Both the position numbers and the translations under genes were made by a program. Positions 10,182 to 19,023 of a DNA stretch of 35,155 nucleotides are shown piece after piece. Source of the stretch: an uncultured Sphingomonas sp. Lineage in GTDB: Bacteria > Pseudomonadota > Alphaproteobacteria > Sphingomonadales > Sphingomonadaceae. The DNA lies in NCBI RefSeq assembly GCF_946478955.1, contig NZ_CAMLDL010000020.1, forward strand, positions 1 through 35,155. Direction: 5' to 3'. The notes below the pieces were generated by a model. It saw only the letters and a program-made list of their open reading frames with translations. It did not search any database and was not told the DNA's origin. How positions within the stretch are numbered: position 1 is the stretch's first letter; each line of letters starts with the position of its first letter.

Positions 10182-10742
10182 ATGGCAGATCGGATGGTGG
10201 ACCAGACTTCGGGGAATGAGGTCATTCCGTACCGCCCGATCGTCATCGCGATTCACTGGATCAGCGCCGCGCTGATCCTGACGCAAATGTGGTTGGGTTA
10301 CACCTTCCACGATCTGCCGAAGGGCACGCCAGAACGCGACAATATGTTCCTGTGGCACAAGACGGTTGGCGTCACGATCCTGCTGTTGGTGATCGTCCGA
10401 CTGATCGTGCGCCTGATGAACCCGCCGCCGCTCTACCCCAGTTCGATGCCGCGCTGGGACCGGATGGCCGCGATATGGGTAGAGCGCCTGCTCTATTTCT
10501 TCATGTTCGCGCTTCCGCTGACGGGCTTGATGGCCGTGTCCAAGGGTGGGTCGATGACCAGCCTTCAGTTCGGCCTGGCGTTCCCGACGATTCCGCTGCC
10601 CGACCTTGGCGAGCTTCATGAGCCGCTGGTCTTCGGCATGTGGGTTCTGCTTGCCATCCATGTGCTCGCGGCGCTGAAGCATCAGTTTGTCGACAGGGAC
10701 GGCGTCGCCGGGCGAATGATCCCGTTCCTGCGCCGCGACTAA
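10182..10742 (+). CDS. cytochrome b561 family protein
   Basis: A 186-residue four-helix inner-membrane di-heme cytochrome b of the bacterial b561 type. Candidate heme-ligand histidines are in IVIAIHWISAA (His25), MFLWHKTVGV (His59), GELHEPLVFG and LLAIHVLAALKHQ. Bacterial members move electrons from quinol to periplasmic acceptors such as superoxide or partner proteins. A strong GGAGGA (10170-10175) precedes the ATG by six bases. It follows the FadJ-like gene by 22 bases and may be read from the same promoter. Its stop codon overlaps the stop of the opposing MFS gene by four bases. Confidence 0.93.
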   Translation: MADRMVDQTSGNEVIPYRPIVIAIHWISAALILTQMWLGYTFHDLPKGTPERDNMFLWHKTVGVTILLLVIVRLIVRLMNPPPLYPSSMPRWDRMAAIWVERLLYFFMFALPLTGLMAVSKGGSMTSLQFGLAFPTIPLPDLGELHEPLVFGMWVLLAIHVLAALKHQFVDRDGVAGRMIPFLRRD

Positions 10743-11920
10743 TCGGTCTTCATTGCCGTCGCGGGCAGCAACCAAAGCATTGCGCCCGCCACTGCCGCGA
10801 CCCCTGCTGACGCGATGAACGTCATCGCCGACCCGTCATGGTCCCATAACAGACCGGCGGCAAGGCTTGCGAGCAATGCAGCGATACCGTTGATGAAGAA
10901 GAAGGCGCCGAAGCTGGTGGCGCGCGCGTCATCCGGCGCTGCGTCGGCGATCATCCGGCTGAAGATGCCCTGCGTCATCGCCATATGCGCGCCCCACAGG
11001 ACGACGCCGAACGCAACGCCGATGACCGACACCGTTTGCGATAACCACAGATTCGCGCCGACCAGCACCGCTATCCCGCCGAGCAGCAGCGTCTTGGGCT
11101 CAACCCGGTCGCTCAGCGCACCGAACGGGTAGGCGAGCAGGAAATAGGCAAGGCTGAACAAGGCGAGCACCAGCGGCGACCATTCGGTGCCAAGGCCCAC
11201 TTCCATCGCCTTTAGGATCAGGAAGCTTTCCGAAAAACGCGCCAGGCCGAACAGGAACCCGACGCCAAGCAGGCGCTTGACCGATTTGGGAAGTTCGCGA
11301 AATCCGGCGAAGGCGACCTTGGCCTTGGCCGCAGGCTGTCCGCTCCCGGTTTCGTGGAGCATCGTCGCGGCAAAGGCGAAGGACAGGAACGCGGGGATCA
11401 CCGCGATCCAGAACACGGTGCGGACATCATTTGCCAGCCAGATCATCAGCCCAACCGCGATGATCGGGGCCAGGAAACCGCCCACCGTATCGAGCGACTG
11501 GCGCAACCCGTACGCCGCACCGCGCTGCGCCGGGGGCGTTTCATCGGCAATCATCGCATCGCGCGGGGCGCCGCGTATGCCTTTGCCGATCCGGTCGATG
11601 AAGCGCGCGCCAAGGATAGGGACGACGCCGTTCGAAAGCGGGAACAGGGGCTTGGACAGCGCCGCCATGCCATAGCCGAGCAGCACCCACGGCTTGCGCT
11701 TGGCCTGCCGATCGGACAGCCGCCCGCTGACCAGCTTGGCGATGTTGGCGGTGCCTTCCGCAAACCCGTCAAGTGCGCCCATTGCTGCCACCGGCAAACC
11801 CAGCGTGACCGTCAGGAAGGCCGGCAGTAGCGCATGATAAATCTCGCTCGACAGATCCATCAGCAGGCTGACGATGCCCAGGATCCAGACGGTGCGGGGG
11901 AGTTTGGGTCGCGTATTCAT
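10739..11920 (-). CDS. MFS transporter
   Basis: A 393-residue, 12-helix major facilitator permease. The first helix is VWILGIVSLLMDLSSEIYH. The loop 2-3 motif appears as GRLSDRQAKRKPW and the helix 4 region as GARFIDRIGKGIRGAPRDAM. GLRQSLDTVGGFLAPI lies in helix 5, and the second half repeats the pattern with GALSDRVEPK. The GIRGAPRDA/RQSLDTVG features put it among efflux-type MFS proteins, but the substrate is unknown. Its ATG (11920-11918) is divergent from the MarR-like regulator, only 56 bases away, so regulation by that protein is likely. Confidence 0.93.
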   Translation of the reverse strand: MNTRPKLPRTVWILGIVSLLMDLSSEIYHALLPAFLTVTLGLPVAAMGALDGFAEGTANIAKLVSGRLSDRQAKRKPWVLLGYGMAALSKPLFPLSNGVVPILGARFIDRIGKGIRGAPRDAMIADETPPAQRGAAYGLRQSLDTVGGFLAPIIAVGLMIWLANDVRTVFWIAVIPAFLSFAFAATMLHETGSGQPAAKAKVAFAGFRELPKSVKRLLGVGFLFGLARFSESFLILKAMEVGLGTEWSPLVLALFSLAYFLLAYPFGALSDRVEPKTLLLGGIAVLVGANLWLSQTVSVIGVAFGVVLWGAHMAMTQGIFSRMIADAAPDDARATSFGAFFFINGIAALLASLAAGLLWDHDGSAMTFIASAGVAAVAGAMLWLLPATAMKTD

Positions 11921-11931
11921 GATACTTGCTA

Positions 11932-11984
11932 CCCCACAAATTTGCCAAATGCGAAAACTTTGATAGGCTCAACAACATGTGGGG
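11932..11984. promoter_or_regulatory. spaced inverted repeat in the MFS/MarR divergent promoter region
   Basis: CCCCACA (11932-11938) and TGTGGGG (11978-11984) are perfect inverted copies. The left arm lies 11 bases upstream of the MFS ATG and the right arm overlaps the regulator's ATG. Between them are the palindrome CAAATTTG (11937-11944) and a weak TTGCCA/TAGGCT promoter pair. This is a candidate operator for the regulator; binding is inferred. Confidence 0.4.
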
Positions 11985-12390
11985 AGCTTCAACACCGAAC
12001 GCGCTTGCGGCGCGCTTTGCCCGATTGGTCGAGCAACTGGGCGGCGATACCGCGGCAGCCAAGGCGATGGGGATGCAGCGCGACCTGCTTAGCGCCGTCG
12101 ACGCCGCCGCGCCCGCGACGCTCAATCAGGTTGCCGATAGGGTCGGGCGGGGAGCGCCTGCCGTCAGCCGCGCGATTGATACCCTGGTCCGTGGCGGCCT
12201 AGTCGAGCGGAGAGCTGACCCCGACAATCGTCGCCGCCTTCAACTCAGCCTTACCGACGATGGGCGCCAGTTCATGCGCCAACCGCCGACCACGGACGCA
12301 AGCCTCGAAGGCCGCCTCGGCAAACTCGCCTCAAGCGAACTACGCGCCCTCGAACGCGGAATCGAAATCCTCGAACGCCTGCCGCAATGA
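11977..12390 (+). CDS. MarR-like winged-helix transcriptional regulator
   Basis: A 137-residue protein with a MarR-type winged helix. PATLNQVADRVGRGAPAVSRAIDTLVRGGLVER forms the helix-turn-helix, and RADPDNRRRLQLSLTDDGRQFM is the wing. Flanking helices (LAARFARLVEQLGGD, LRALERGIEILERL) would dimerise. The ATG at 11977 gives a normal MarR N-terminus. A TTG at 11926 in the same frame would add 17 residues that do not resemble the family. No Shine-Dalgarno is visible, so the message may be leaderless. It is divergent from the MFS permease and its stop overlaps the ATG of the next gene (ATGA), linking it to the transglycosylase-like protein. Confidence 0.85.
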   Translation: MWGASTPNALAARFARLVEQLGGDTAAAKAMGMQRDLLSAVDAAAPATLNQVADRVGRGAPAVSRAIDTLVRGGLVERRADPDNRRRLQLSLTDDGRQFMRQPPTTDASLEGRLGKLASSELRALERGIEILERLPQ

Positions 12391-13031
12391 TCCGTCGGAT
12401 ATTGCTGGTTGTAGGCGCGGTCCTGTTGGTGGCCGTCGCATATCTGACCGTCTGTGTTGTCGTGGAGCGGGGCAGGGTCGCCGGGAAGGTCGATGCGATT
12501 ATCGCTAGCGCCGCACCCGATGAGCTGGGGCTTTCGGCGGAGCGCCGCCGCATCCTCCTGACCGTGGAGGACCCGACATTCGACCACAATAAGGGCATCG
12601 ACCTAACCTCGCCTGGCGCAGGCATGACCTCGCTATCGCAGAGCCTCGGTAAGCGCATTTTCTTTGACCCATTCAAGCCTGGCATTCGCAAGTTCAAGCT
12701 GATGGCGCTGACCCGCTTCGCTTTGGTGCCAAAGGTCGACGCCAACAAACGCCTCACGGCATGGCTCGCCACGGCCTATTTGGGCACGGTCAATGGCAAG
12801 CCAGTGAGCGGATTTGATGCGGGCGCGCGCGCCTATTTCGGCAAGCGCCTGTCGATGATCGACGACCATCAATTCACCCAATTGGTCGCGATGGGCCCGG
12901 CACCCAACAAGTTGGACCCCATTCGCCATCCGGCCGAAAATGCGGAGAGGGTCCGCCGCATCAATCGCTTGCTTGCGGGCGAGTGCCAACCGACCGGACT
13001 CCGAGACGTCGACCTGCACGGTTGCAAATAG
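12387..13031 (+). CDS. degenerate GT51 transglycosylase-like membrane protein
   Basis: A 214-residue protein with one N-terminal membrane anchor (about 5-26) and a periplasmic domain resembling monofunctional peptidoglycan glycosyltransferase (MtgA/GT51). Motif 1 (EDxxFxxHxG) is [12 protein letters not shown], with catalytic Glu61 kept but the His shifted by one. Motif 2 reads [10 protein letters not shown] in place of STITQQLAK. Motif 3 (RKxxE) is R101-K102-F-K-L105, so its Glu is lost. Motif 4 reads [13 protein letters not shown], again without Glu. The glycosyltransferase chemistry is therefore doubtful. A binding, regulatory or altered role is possible. Its ATG overlaps the stop of the MarR-like gene, an unusual genetic partner for a cell-wall protein. 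Confidence 0.78.
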   Translation: MIRRILLVVGAVLLVAVAYLTVCVVVERGRVAGKVDAIIASAAPDELGLSAERRRILLTVEDPTFDHNKGIDLTSPGAGMTSLSQSLGKRIFFDPFKPGIRKFKLMALTRFALVPKVDANKRLTAWLATAYLGTVNGKPVSGFDAGARAYFGKRLSMIDDHQFTQLVAMGPAPNKLDPIRHPAENAERVRRINRLLAGECQPTGLRDVDLHGCK

Positions 13032-13103
13032 CCGCGCCCGCTGCATTGCAGCATCGCGCACTTTGCTGTAGGGGCGCGCCAACTCTTATTCACGGACATT
13101 GAT

Positions 13104-14939
13104 ATGAACCTGCGCAACGTGGCGATCATCGCCCACGTCGACCATGGCAAGACCACGCTCGTCGACCAGCTTTTCCGCCAATCGGGCACCTTCCGCGAGA
13201 ATCAGCGCATCGAAGAGCGCGCGATGGATTCGAACGACCTCGAAAAGGAACGCGGGATCACGATTCTCGCCAAATGCACCTCGGTCGAATGGACCCCGGA
13301 AGCAGGCGGCGAGACGGTCCACATCAATATCGTCGACACCCCCGGCCACGCCGACTTCGGCGCCGAGGTGGAACGAATCCTGTCGATGGTCGACGGCGTC
13401 ATCCTGCTGGTCGATAGTGCTGAAGGGCCGATGCCGCAGACCAAGTTTGTTACTGGCAAGGCGCTCGGCCTCGGCCTGAAGCCGATTGTGGTCGTCAACA
13501 AGATCGACCGTCCCGACGCTCGCCCGGCCGAAGTGCTGGACGAAGTGTTCGAACTGTTCCTCAACCTTGAGGCCAATGACGAGCAGCTCGACTTCCCCGT
13601 GCTCTACGCATCGGGTCGCGCCGGTTATGCCGGGATGACCGATGACGTGCGCGAAGGCGACCTTCAGCCGCTGTTCGAAACCATCGTCAGCCACGTCAAG
13701 GATCCGGGCCTGCCCAAAGACGGCGAGTTCAAGATGCTCGCGACCCTGCTCGACCGCGACCCCTTCCTCGGCCGCTTTCTCACCGGCCGCGTCGAAAGCG
13801 GTACGCTCAACGTCAACGACCCGATCCGGGCGATGGACGTCAACGGCAAGGTCGTTGAGGATGGCCGTGCGACCAAGATTTTCGCTTTCCAGGGGCTGGA
13901 GCGCGTGCCGGTCGACAAGGCCGAGGCGGGTGACATCATCGCCATCGCGGGGCTGCTCAAGGCGACCGTGTCGAACACCATTGGCACGCCGCAGATCACA
14001 GAGCCGCTGCACGCGCGCGAAATCGACCCGCCGACGCTCAGCATGACCTTCGCCGTCAACGACAGCCCGTTCGCGGGCAAGGACGGCGACAAGGTGCAGA
14101 GCCGCGTCATTCGCGAGCGTCTGGAACGCGAAGCCGAAGGCAATGTCGCGATCCGCATTTCGGAAACCGCTGGCGGCGAAGCCTTTGAAGTTGCTGGCCG
14201 CGGTGAGCTTCAGCTTGGCGTGCTCATCGAAACGCTGCGCCGCGAAGGCTTTGAACTGTCGATCTCGCGCCCGCGTGTGCTGTTCCAGGACGGACCGGAC
14301 GGCCGCGAAGAGCCTTATGAAACCGTCGTCGTCGACGTTGATGACGAGTTTTCCGGCACGGTCATCGACAAGATGGCGCAGCGCAAAGCGGAAATGACCG
14401 ACATGCGCCCGTCGGGCGGCGGCAAGACCCGCCTGACCTTCAGCGCCCCGTCGCGTGGCCTGATCGGCTATCATGGCGAATTCCTGTCCGACACGCGCGG
14501 CACCGGAATCATGAACCGCCTGTTCGAGAAGTACGGCCCGCACAAGGGCAAGATCGAAGGCCGCGGCGTCGGCGCGCTCATCTCGATGGAGCAGGGTGCG
14601 GCGGTCGCCTATGCCCTCAACATGCTTGAAGAGCGCGGCACCCTGTTCATCTCACCCGGCGACATGCTCTACGAGGGTATGATCATCGGCGAAAGCGCGA
14701 AGCCGCACGACCTTGAGGTCAATCCGCTGAAGTCCAAGCAGCTCACAAACTTCCGTGCGTCGGGCAAGGATGAAGGCATTCGCCTCACTCCGCCGCGCAA
14801 GATGAGCCTGGAGCAGGCGATCGCCTATATTCAGAACGACGAACTGGTCGAAGTAACGCCGAAGGTCGTGCGTCTCCGCAAGCGTCACCTCGATCCGCAT
14901 GAGCGCAAGCGTGAATCAAGGAAACTTGAGAACGCTTAA
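13104..14939 (+). CDS. typA: ribosome-binding GTPase TypA/BipA
   Basis: A 611-residue translational GTPase of the EF-G/LepA superfamily that helps ribosome assembly and stress adaptation. The G-domain motifs are AHVDHGKTT (G1), ERGITI (G2), DTPGHADFG (G3) and NKID (G4). Domain II/III segments are [16 protein letters not shown] and [23 protein letters not shown]. The TypA-specific C-terminal part has [31 protein letters not shown] and [10 protein letters not shown]. Length and motif order are typical. The ATG gives the usual start [17 protein letters not shown]. No strong Shine-Dalgarno is seen. It stands alone, 72 bases after the GT51-like gene. Confidence 0.97.
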   Translation: MNLRNVAIIAHVDHGKTTLVDQLFRQSGTFRENQRIEERAMDSNDLEKERGITILAKCTSVEWTPEAGGETVHINIVDTPGHADFGAEVERILSMVDGVILLVDSAEGPMPQTKFVTGKALGLGLKPIVVVNKIDRPDARPAEVLDEVFELFLNLEANDEQLDFPVLYASGRAGYAGMTDDVREGDLQPLFETIVSHVKDPGLPKDGEFKMLATLLDRDPFLGRFLTGRVESGTLNVNDPIRAMDVNGKVVEDGRATKIFAFQGLERVPVDKAEAGDIIAIAGLLKATVSNTIGTPQITEPLHAREIDPPTLSMTFAVNDSPFAGKDGDKVQSRVIRERLEREAEGNVAIRISETAGGEAFEVAGRGELQLGVLIETLRREGFELSISRPRVLFQDGPDGREEPYETVVVDVDDEFSGTVIDKMAQRKAEMTDMRPSGGGKTRLTFSAPSRGLIGYHGEFLSDTRGTGIMNRLFEKYGPHKGKIEGRGVGALISMEQGAAVAYALNMLEERGTLFISPGDMLYEGMIIGESAKPHDLEVNPLKSKQLTNFRASGKDEGIRLTPPRKMSLEQAIAYIQNDELVEVTPKVVRLRKRHLDPHERKRESRKLENA

Positions 14940-14948
14940 CCGTTAATA

Positions 14949-14973
14949 CCCCTGCGTAGGCAGGGGCCCAGTC
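14949..14973. repeat. REP-like hairpin repeat, second copy
   Basis: Twenty-five bases downstream of typA match 7245-7269 with one difference. They form the stem CCCCTGC/GCAGGGG (14949-14955 with 14960-14966) followed by GCCCAGTC less one base of overlap. The copy lies in the typA to helicase gap. Confidence 0.85.
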
Positions 14974-15013
14974 GCGCTGCACCGCAGCGCCATTGAGCGT
15001 CCGACTATTTTGA

Positions 15014-15040
15014 GCCCTCTCCCAACATTTGGGGGAGGGC
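15014..15040. terminator. strong hairpin after typA, terminator-like
   Basis: GCCCTCTCCC (15014-15023) pairs with GGGGGAGGGC (15031-15040) over 10 bp with one T-G pair and the loop AACATTT. A T-run follows only after about nine bases (CATTTTTG), so it is a weak intrinsic terminator or a repeat hairpin. It lies 30 bases upstream of the helicase ATG. Confidence 0.5.
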
Positions 15041-15069
15041 TAAACCGCATTTTTGAATCGAACCATCAT

Positions 15070-16791
15070 ATGACCAATCCCAACGTCAATCCGACCCTGC
15101 AACAGGCGCTGACCGAGCGGGGCTATGACACGCTGACTCCCGTTCAATCGGAAGTGATCATGCCGGTCGCCGAAGGCCGCGACCTGATCGTTTCGGCTAA
15201 GACCGGGTCGGGCAAGACCGTCGCCTTCGGCCTTGCCATGGCAGGGGAGCTGATCGAGGGTGAGCGCGTGCCGTGGAGCCGCGAGCCGCTCGGCCTCGTC
15301 ATCGCCCCGACGCGCGAGCTGGCGCTTCAGGTTAGCAAGGAACTGGAGTGGCTCTACAAGCCCGCCGGTGCCCGCGTCGTCACCTGTGTTGGCGGCATGG
15401 ACCCGATGAAGGAACGCCGCGCGCTGAACGGCGGCGCCCACATCGTTGTGGGCACCCCGGGGCGCCTGCGCGATCATCTGGAACGTGGTGCGCTCGACCT
15501 GTCGAAGCTGCGCGTGGTCGTGCTCGACGAGGCCGACGAAATGCTCGACATGGGCTTCCGCGAAGAGCTGGAGGAGATCCTCGACGCCACGCCGACTGAA
15601 CGCCGTACCCTGCTGTTCTCGGCGACCATGCCGCGCCCGATCCAGGCGCTGGCTAAACGCTACCAAAAGGACGCGCTGCGGATCGAAACCATCGGCCAGG
15701 GCGAAAGCCACGCCGACATCGCCTATCAGGGTGTCACGGTCAGCCCGACCGACATCGAACATGCAGTGGTCAATCTACTGCGCTTCCACGAGGCGGAAAC
15801 CGCCATCCTGTTTTGCGCCACTCGTGACGCCGTCCGCCGCCTCCACGCCAGTCTGACCGAACGCGGTTTTTCCGCCGTCGCGTTGTCGGGCGAGCATAGC
15901 CAGTCGGAACGCAACAACGCGCTTCAGGCGCTGCGCGATGGCCGTGCCCGGGTCTGCGTTGCCACCGACGTCGCCGCACGCGGGATCGACCTTCCCTCCG
16001 TCAGCCTCGTCGTCCATGTCGAACTACCGCGCGATGCCGAAACGCTGCAGCACCGATCGGGCCGCACTGGCCGCGCCGGGCGCAAGGGCATTGCCGCGCT
16101 GATCGTGCCCTATCGCCGCCGCCGAAACGTCGAAATGATGCTGCGCAATGCGAAGATCCAGGCCGAATGGATCGATCCGCCCAAGGCCGAGGATATTCAC
16201 GGCCGCGACCGGGCACGTCTGCTCGAACAGCTGACCCAGCCGGTCGAGCAGGATGACGAGGATCGCGCCTTCGCCGAACAGCTGATGGCGACGCTGACCC
16301 CGGCGGAAATCGCCGCCGCCCTGGTCCGCACCATCAAGACCGACCTGCCCGCGCCGGAAGACATCATCCCAATGAGCGAGCGCGATACGTCGCGCGACGG
16401 CGGACCGCGCGCCGGTTTTGAAGGATCGAGCTGGTGGCGGATCAACGCCGGTCGTCGCCACCGGGCCGACCCGCGCTGGCTACTGCCGCTGATCTGTCGC
16501 TACGGCCATGTCAGTCGCCAGGACATTGGCGCGATCCGCATCGCTGCCAGCGAAAGCTATTTCGAGGTGTCGGCCCGCGCCACGCCGGGCTTCAAGAAAG
16601 CCCTGTCGCGTGCCACTATCGCGCCGGAAGACGAAGGCTTGTTGATCGAGCAGACCGATGGTCCGCCGCAGGATGGTGGCCAACGTGAAAACCGTCCGCG
16701 CCCGCACCCGATGAAGAATCGCCCGCCCTTCGCCAAGGCCAAGAAAGGCCCGCCACGCGGCCCGAAAGGTCCGCCGCGCAAGGGGCGGTAA
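15070..16791 (+). CDS. DEAD-box RNA helicase with DbpA-type RNA-binding domain
   Basis: A 573-residue ATP-dependent RNA helicase. The Q-motif has LTPVQSEVI (Gln26) and Walker A is AKTGSGKT (Lys49). Next come PTRELALQV, TPGRL, DEAD in VLDEADEMLDMGF, SAT (FSATMPRP), and domain 2 with ATDVAARGID and HRSGRTGRAG. After about residue 440 a DbpA/CsdA-like RNA-binding domain (WWRINAGRRHRADPRWL, IGAIRI, YFEV) is followed by a Pro/Lys/Arg/Gly-rich tail. The domain set suggests ribosome assembly or cold-stress RNA remodelling. The ATG at 15070 gives the natural start. An in-frame extension to about 15010 runs through the hairpin and is rejected. No clear Shine-Dalgarno is visible. Confidence 0.94.
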   Translation: MTNPNVNPTLQQALTERGYDTLTPVQSEVIMPVAEGRDLIVSAKTGSGKTVAFGLAMAGELIEGERVPWSREPLGLVIAPTRELALQVSKELEWLYKPAGARVVTCVGGMDPMKERRALNGGAHIVVGTPGRLRDHLERGALDLSKLRVVVLDEADEMLDMGFREELEEILDATPTERRTLLFSATMPRPIQALAKRYQKDALRIETIGQGESHADIAYQGVTVSPTDIEHAVVNLLRFHEAETAILFCATRDAVRRLHASLTERGFSAVALSGEHSQSERNNALQALRDGRARVCVATDVAARGIDLPSVSLVVHVELPRDAETLQHRSGRTGRAGRKGIAALIVPYRRRRNVEMMLRNAKIQAEWIDPPKAEDIHGRDRARLLEQLTQPVEQDDEDRAFAEQLMATLTPAEIAAALVRTIKTDLPAPEDIIPMSERDTSRDGGPRAGFEGSSWWRINAGRRHRADPRWLLPLICRYGHVSRQDIGAIRIAASESYFEVSARATPGFKKALSRATIAPEDEGLLIEQTDGPPQDGGQRENRPRPHPMKNRPPFAKAKKGPPRGPKGPPRKGR

Positions 16792-16804
16792 CTCGCAACT
16801 GGTT

Positions 16805-16822
16805 CCCCGGCCTCCGCCGGGG
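16805..16822. terminator. GC hairpin between convergent helicase and cardiolipin synthase genes
   Basis: CCCCGGC (16805-16811) and GCCGGGG (16816-16822) form a 7-bp stem with the loop CTCC, in the 37 bases separating two convergent stops. There is no T-run on either side, so it could be a two-way terminator or another REP-like unit. Confidence 0.45.
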
Positions 16823-16828
16823 CACTTG

Positions 16829-18268
16829 CTATAAAACCGGGCTGATCATCGCCAGCGCGTTGTCCCACAGGCGCTTGGTCCAGGGCCATCTCTCGACCTC
16901 GGAAAGCAAGATTTCGCGGCTCTGCGCCTGATACGCCGCCTGCCGCGCGCGCATTTCTGCCGTGGCGCTTTTGTCGACCAGCAGGATGTTATTCTCAAAA
17001 TTCAGGTCGAAGCTGCGCCGGTCCATGTTGGCCGACCCAATCAGCGTCACATCACCATCCATGGTTAGCGACTTGGTGTGGAGCAGGCCGGGTTGAAACT
17101 CAAAAACCTTCACGCCGGCTTCAAGCAGGCCAGCGTAATAGCTGCGGCTGGTCCCGCCAACGGCGAAATCATCATTGCGCGCGGGGAAAATGATCGTCGT
17201 GTCGACCCCGCGATTGGCGGCCGCGCATAGCGCCGCCTGAATCGATGGGTCGGGGACATAATAAGGCGTGGTAACGTACAGCCACTCGCGCGCGGCATAA
17301 ATCAACGTCTCGAACATTTCCGGCATTGCGCTTGCGCGGTAGGTTGGGCCGGTCCCGACGACCTGAGCGGTGAAGCCCCGTACGGCGTCCGGCATCGGCT
17401 CGTGAAGCAGCGCCGACACATCATCGCCGCCATTGCCCATCCAATCGATCGCGAACAAATGCTGGTTCTGCCGTACCACCGGCCCTTCGAAGCGCATAAC
17501 GGCATCGACCCATGGCCCATATTTGGCCTTGGGCAAGAAAGCCGGGTCGGCGCAATTCTGGCTTCCGCAATAGGTGATGCGGTTGTCGATCACTAGCACC
17601 TTGCGGTGATTACGAAGGTCGATCCGGCCGTTGAAAATCCGCTTCACAGGATTGCCAACCTTCAGCGCGATCCCGGTTTTTACGCCCTTCTCGCCCATTG
17701 ATGTCCATAGATCGCTCTTGATCAGATCGCGTGATCCAATGTCATCGACCATTGCCCGGCAGGTCACGCCCCGCGCCACCGCCCGTTTCAGCGCCTCCGC
17801 CATCTTGTGCCCGTTGTGGTCGGTTAGCCAGATGTAGAACATCAGATGGACGGTGCCCGTGGCCGCGTCGATATCGGTGATCATCCGGTCGATTGCGGCG
17901 TCACCTTGCTCAACCAGCTCCGCGCGGTTGCCGCCCATCGCGGCATAATTGCTGATCGATTGGCCGACCCGAAACAGGAAATCACGCGGGTCGGGGCTCA
18001 TCGGCCGGTTCGCCGCCTCATCCCAGCCCGGCGCAACGCTTGGCGGGGGCAGGGCGGCCTTGGCCTTACGAAGCGCCGCGAGCTGCCCCTTTCCGATATG
18101 GGTATTGCCGAGCAGGAGATAGCCGATCACCCCCGCATAAGGCAGCGCCACCAGGCACAACAGCCACGCCATTCGGGAATCCGGGGTCCGATGTTTGCGC
18201 AGCATGACATGCAGCGCACAGGGAATAACGAGCAGAATGTGGATCAGGATCAGCATGGCGGCGCGCAT
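16829..18268 (-). CDS. cardiolipin synthase, phospholipase D family (ClsA type)
   Basis: A 479-residue inner-membrane enzyme that condenses two phosphatidylglycerols to cardiolipin. Two N-terminal membrane segments are visible (about 5-22 and 33-51; AWLLCLVALPYAGVIGYLLLG). Two PLD catalytic HKD motifs follow, HRKVLVIDN and HTKSLTMDG. The second is continued by IGSANMDRRSFDLNFE, the standard Cls ending. FYIWLTDHNG and TPYYVPDPSIQAAL are further family landmarks. Two ATGs are possible: the first (18268-18266) has GGGAAGAG directly abutting it and a second lies 12 bases on. No gene is linked downstream. Confidence 0.93.
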   Translation of the reverse strand: MRAAMLILIHILLVIPCALHVMLRKHRTPDSRMAWLLCLVALPYAGVIGYLLLGNTHIGKGQLAALRKAKAALPPPSVAPGWDEAANRPMSPDPRDFLFRVGQSISNYAAMGGNRAELVEQGDAAIDRMITDIDAATGTVHLMFYIWLTDHNGHKMAEALKRAVARGVTCRAMVDDIGSRDLIKSDLWTSMGEKGVKTGIALKVGNPVKRIFNGRIDLRNHRKVLVIDNRITYCGSQNCADPAFLPKAKYGPWVDAVMRFEGPVVRQNQHLFAIDWMGNGGDDVSALLHEPMPDAVRGFTAQVVGTGPTYRASAMPEMFETLIYAAREWLYVTTPYYVPDPSIQAALCAAANRGVDTTIIFPARNDDFAVGGTSRSYYAGLLEAGVKVFEFQPGLLHTKSLTMDGDVTLIGSANMDRRSFDLNFENNILLVDKSATAEMRARQAAYQAQSREILLSEVERWPWTKRLWDNALAMISPVL

Positions 18269-18383
18269 CTCTTCCCGGCGTGGATGGCAAGATTAAAGCG
18301 GATTTTATGGCAATGGGCTAGCCGCGGCGGCGATGACTCAGGATAGCGGCGGTTTCGTCACCGCCCACCTCAAACCGCCAACC

Positions 18384-18492
18384 GTCATTCCCGCGAAAGC
18401 GGGAATCCCGCTCCCTTCAATCAGGCCGACGCAGCGCTGAATCCTGGTGTGGCGATTGTAAAAAGCGGGATTCCCGCTTGCGCGGGAATGAC
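18384..18492. repeat. paired inverted REP-like repeat (BIME-like)
   Basis: A 29-base unit at 18384-18412 (starts GTCATTCCCGCG) recurs in inverted orientation at 18464-18492 with one mismatch. Each unit is itself a palindrome (TTCCCGC/GCGGGAA), and 51 unique bases separate them. This is the typical layout of a bacterial interspersed mosaic element, placed upstream of the lipoprotein gene. Confidence 0.9.
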
Positions 18493-18503
18493 GAAATTGG
18501 GGG

Positions 18504-18535
18504 TGTCTGCAATCGACCCATTGCAGACATTGCGC
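18504..18535. other. palindromic intergenic element, copy upstream of lipoprotein gene
   Basis: A perfect 9-bp inverted repeat, GTCTGCAAT (18505-18513) and ATTGCAGAC (18520-18528), encloses the loop CGACCC. The whole 32-base element matches 19024-19055 at 24 positions. It lies 20-30 bases upstream of the possible starts of the lipoprotein gene, so it may also act as an operator or leader hairpin. Confidence 0.65.
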
Positions 18536-18556
18536 GGCGTCGTAACAATGTGCGCC

Positions 18557-19012
18557 ATGAGGTGGCCGCCTATTTTCGTTGCATTTGCATTTTTGTGTCT
18601 GCCGGGTTGCAGCGCCGACTACCCGCTCAAAGCGTTCTTCGAGGGCGGTAAGCTCTTGTTCGACGGCGCAAAAAAGCACTGGTACTTTGGCCGCACAGGA
18701 TCTTGCCCAAAGTATTTTTCAGTTCAGACGGAATCGGGCGAGACGGTTTGGCGCATTGAATCCGCCCAATACGTCTCGGACTGCAAACTCTTTCCAGTGG
18801 CGTATGGGGTTGTGCCCAAGGGGTGGGAAACGGTCGTTCCGGTCAAGCCTCTGAAGTCTGGCGAGCTTTATGTCCTGAAAGGTAGAGGCAGCGATTCTTA
18901 TCATGGAGCGTTCCGTTACAGGGAACGAAAGGTCATTAGCGTTGAAAATGAGCCTGAGCTGGCAAGTCAGTTTCCCAATCCGCCTTATGAATGGAATGAG
19001 GCAACCCAGTAG
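18557..19012 (+). CDS. putative lipoprotein, no family recognised (151 aa)
   Basis: The product begins MRWPPIFVAFAFLCLPGC, a basic n-region, hydrophobic core and LPGC lipobox with Cys18 as the lipidation site. The mature part is about 134 residues, rich in aromatic residues (HWYFGRTGSCPKYFSVQ, WRIESAQYVSDCKLFPVAYG, LYVLKGRGSDSYHGAFRYRE). It contains two further cysteines and looks like a compact beta-rich domain. I know no function. The start at 18557 is chosen for the signal sequence; ATG 18548 adds three residues. Neither has a clear Shine-Dalgarno. Longer frames run into the upstream repeat. By hand count 18661-19020 is about 53% G+C, visibly lower than neighbouring genes, and the gene sits between repeat elements, suggesting recent acquisition. 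Confidence 0.75.
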   Translation: MRWPPIFVAFAFLCLPGCSADYPLKAFFEGGKLLFDGAKKHWYFGRTGSCPKYFSVQTESGETVWRIESAQYVSDCKLFPVAYGVVPKGWETVVPVKPLKSGELYVLKGRGSDSYHGAFRYRERKVISVENEPELASQFPNPPYEWNEATQ

Positions 19013-19023
19013 CTTGCGGTTAA

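Noticed and set aside
13086..14543. 485-codon open frame on the minus strand opposite typA
   Set aside because: It is the antisense shadow of a strongly conserved typA frame in GC-rich DNA; the translation is low-complexity (His/Val/Asp-rich) with no family features.
18384..18492. CRISPR-like repeat
   Set aside because: Only two units, in inverted orientation, each palindromic; this is a REP/BIME layout, not an array with spacers.
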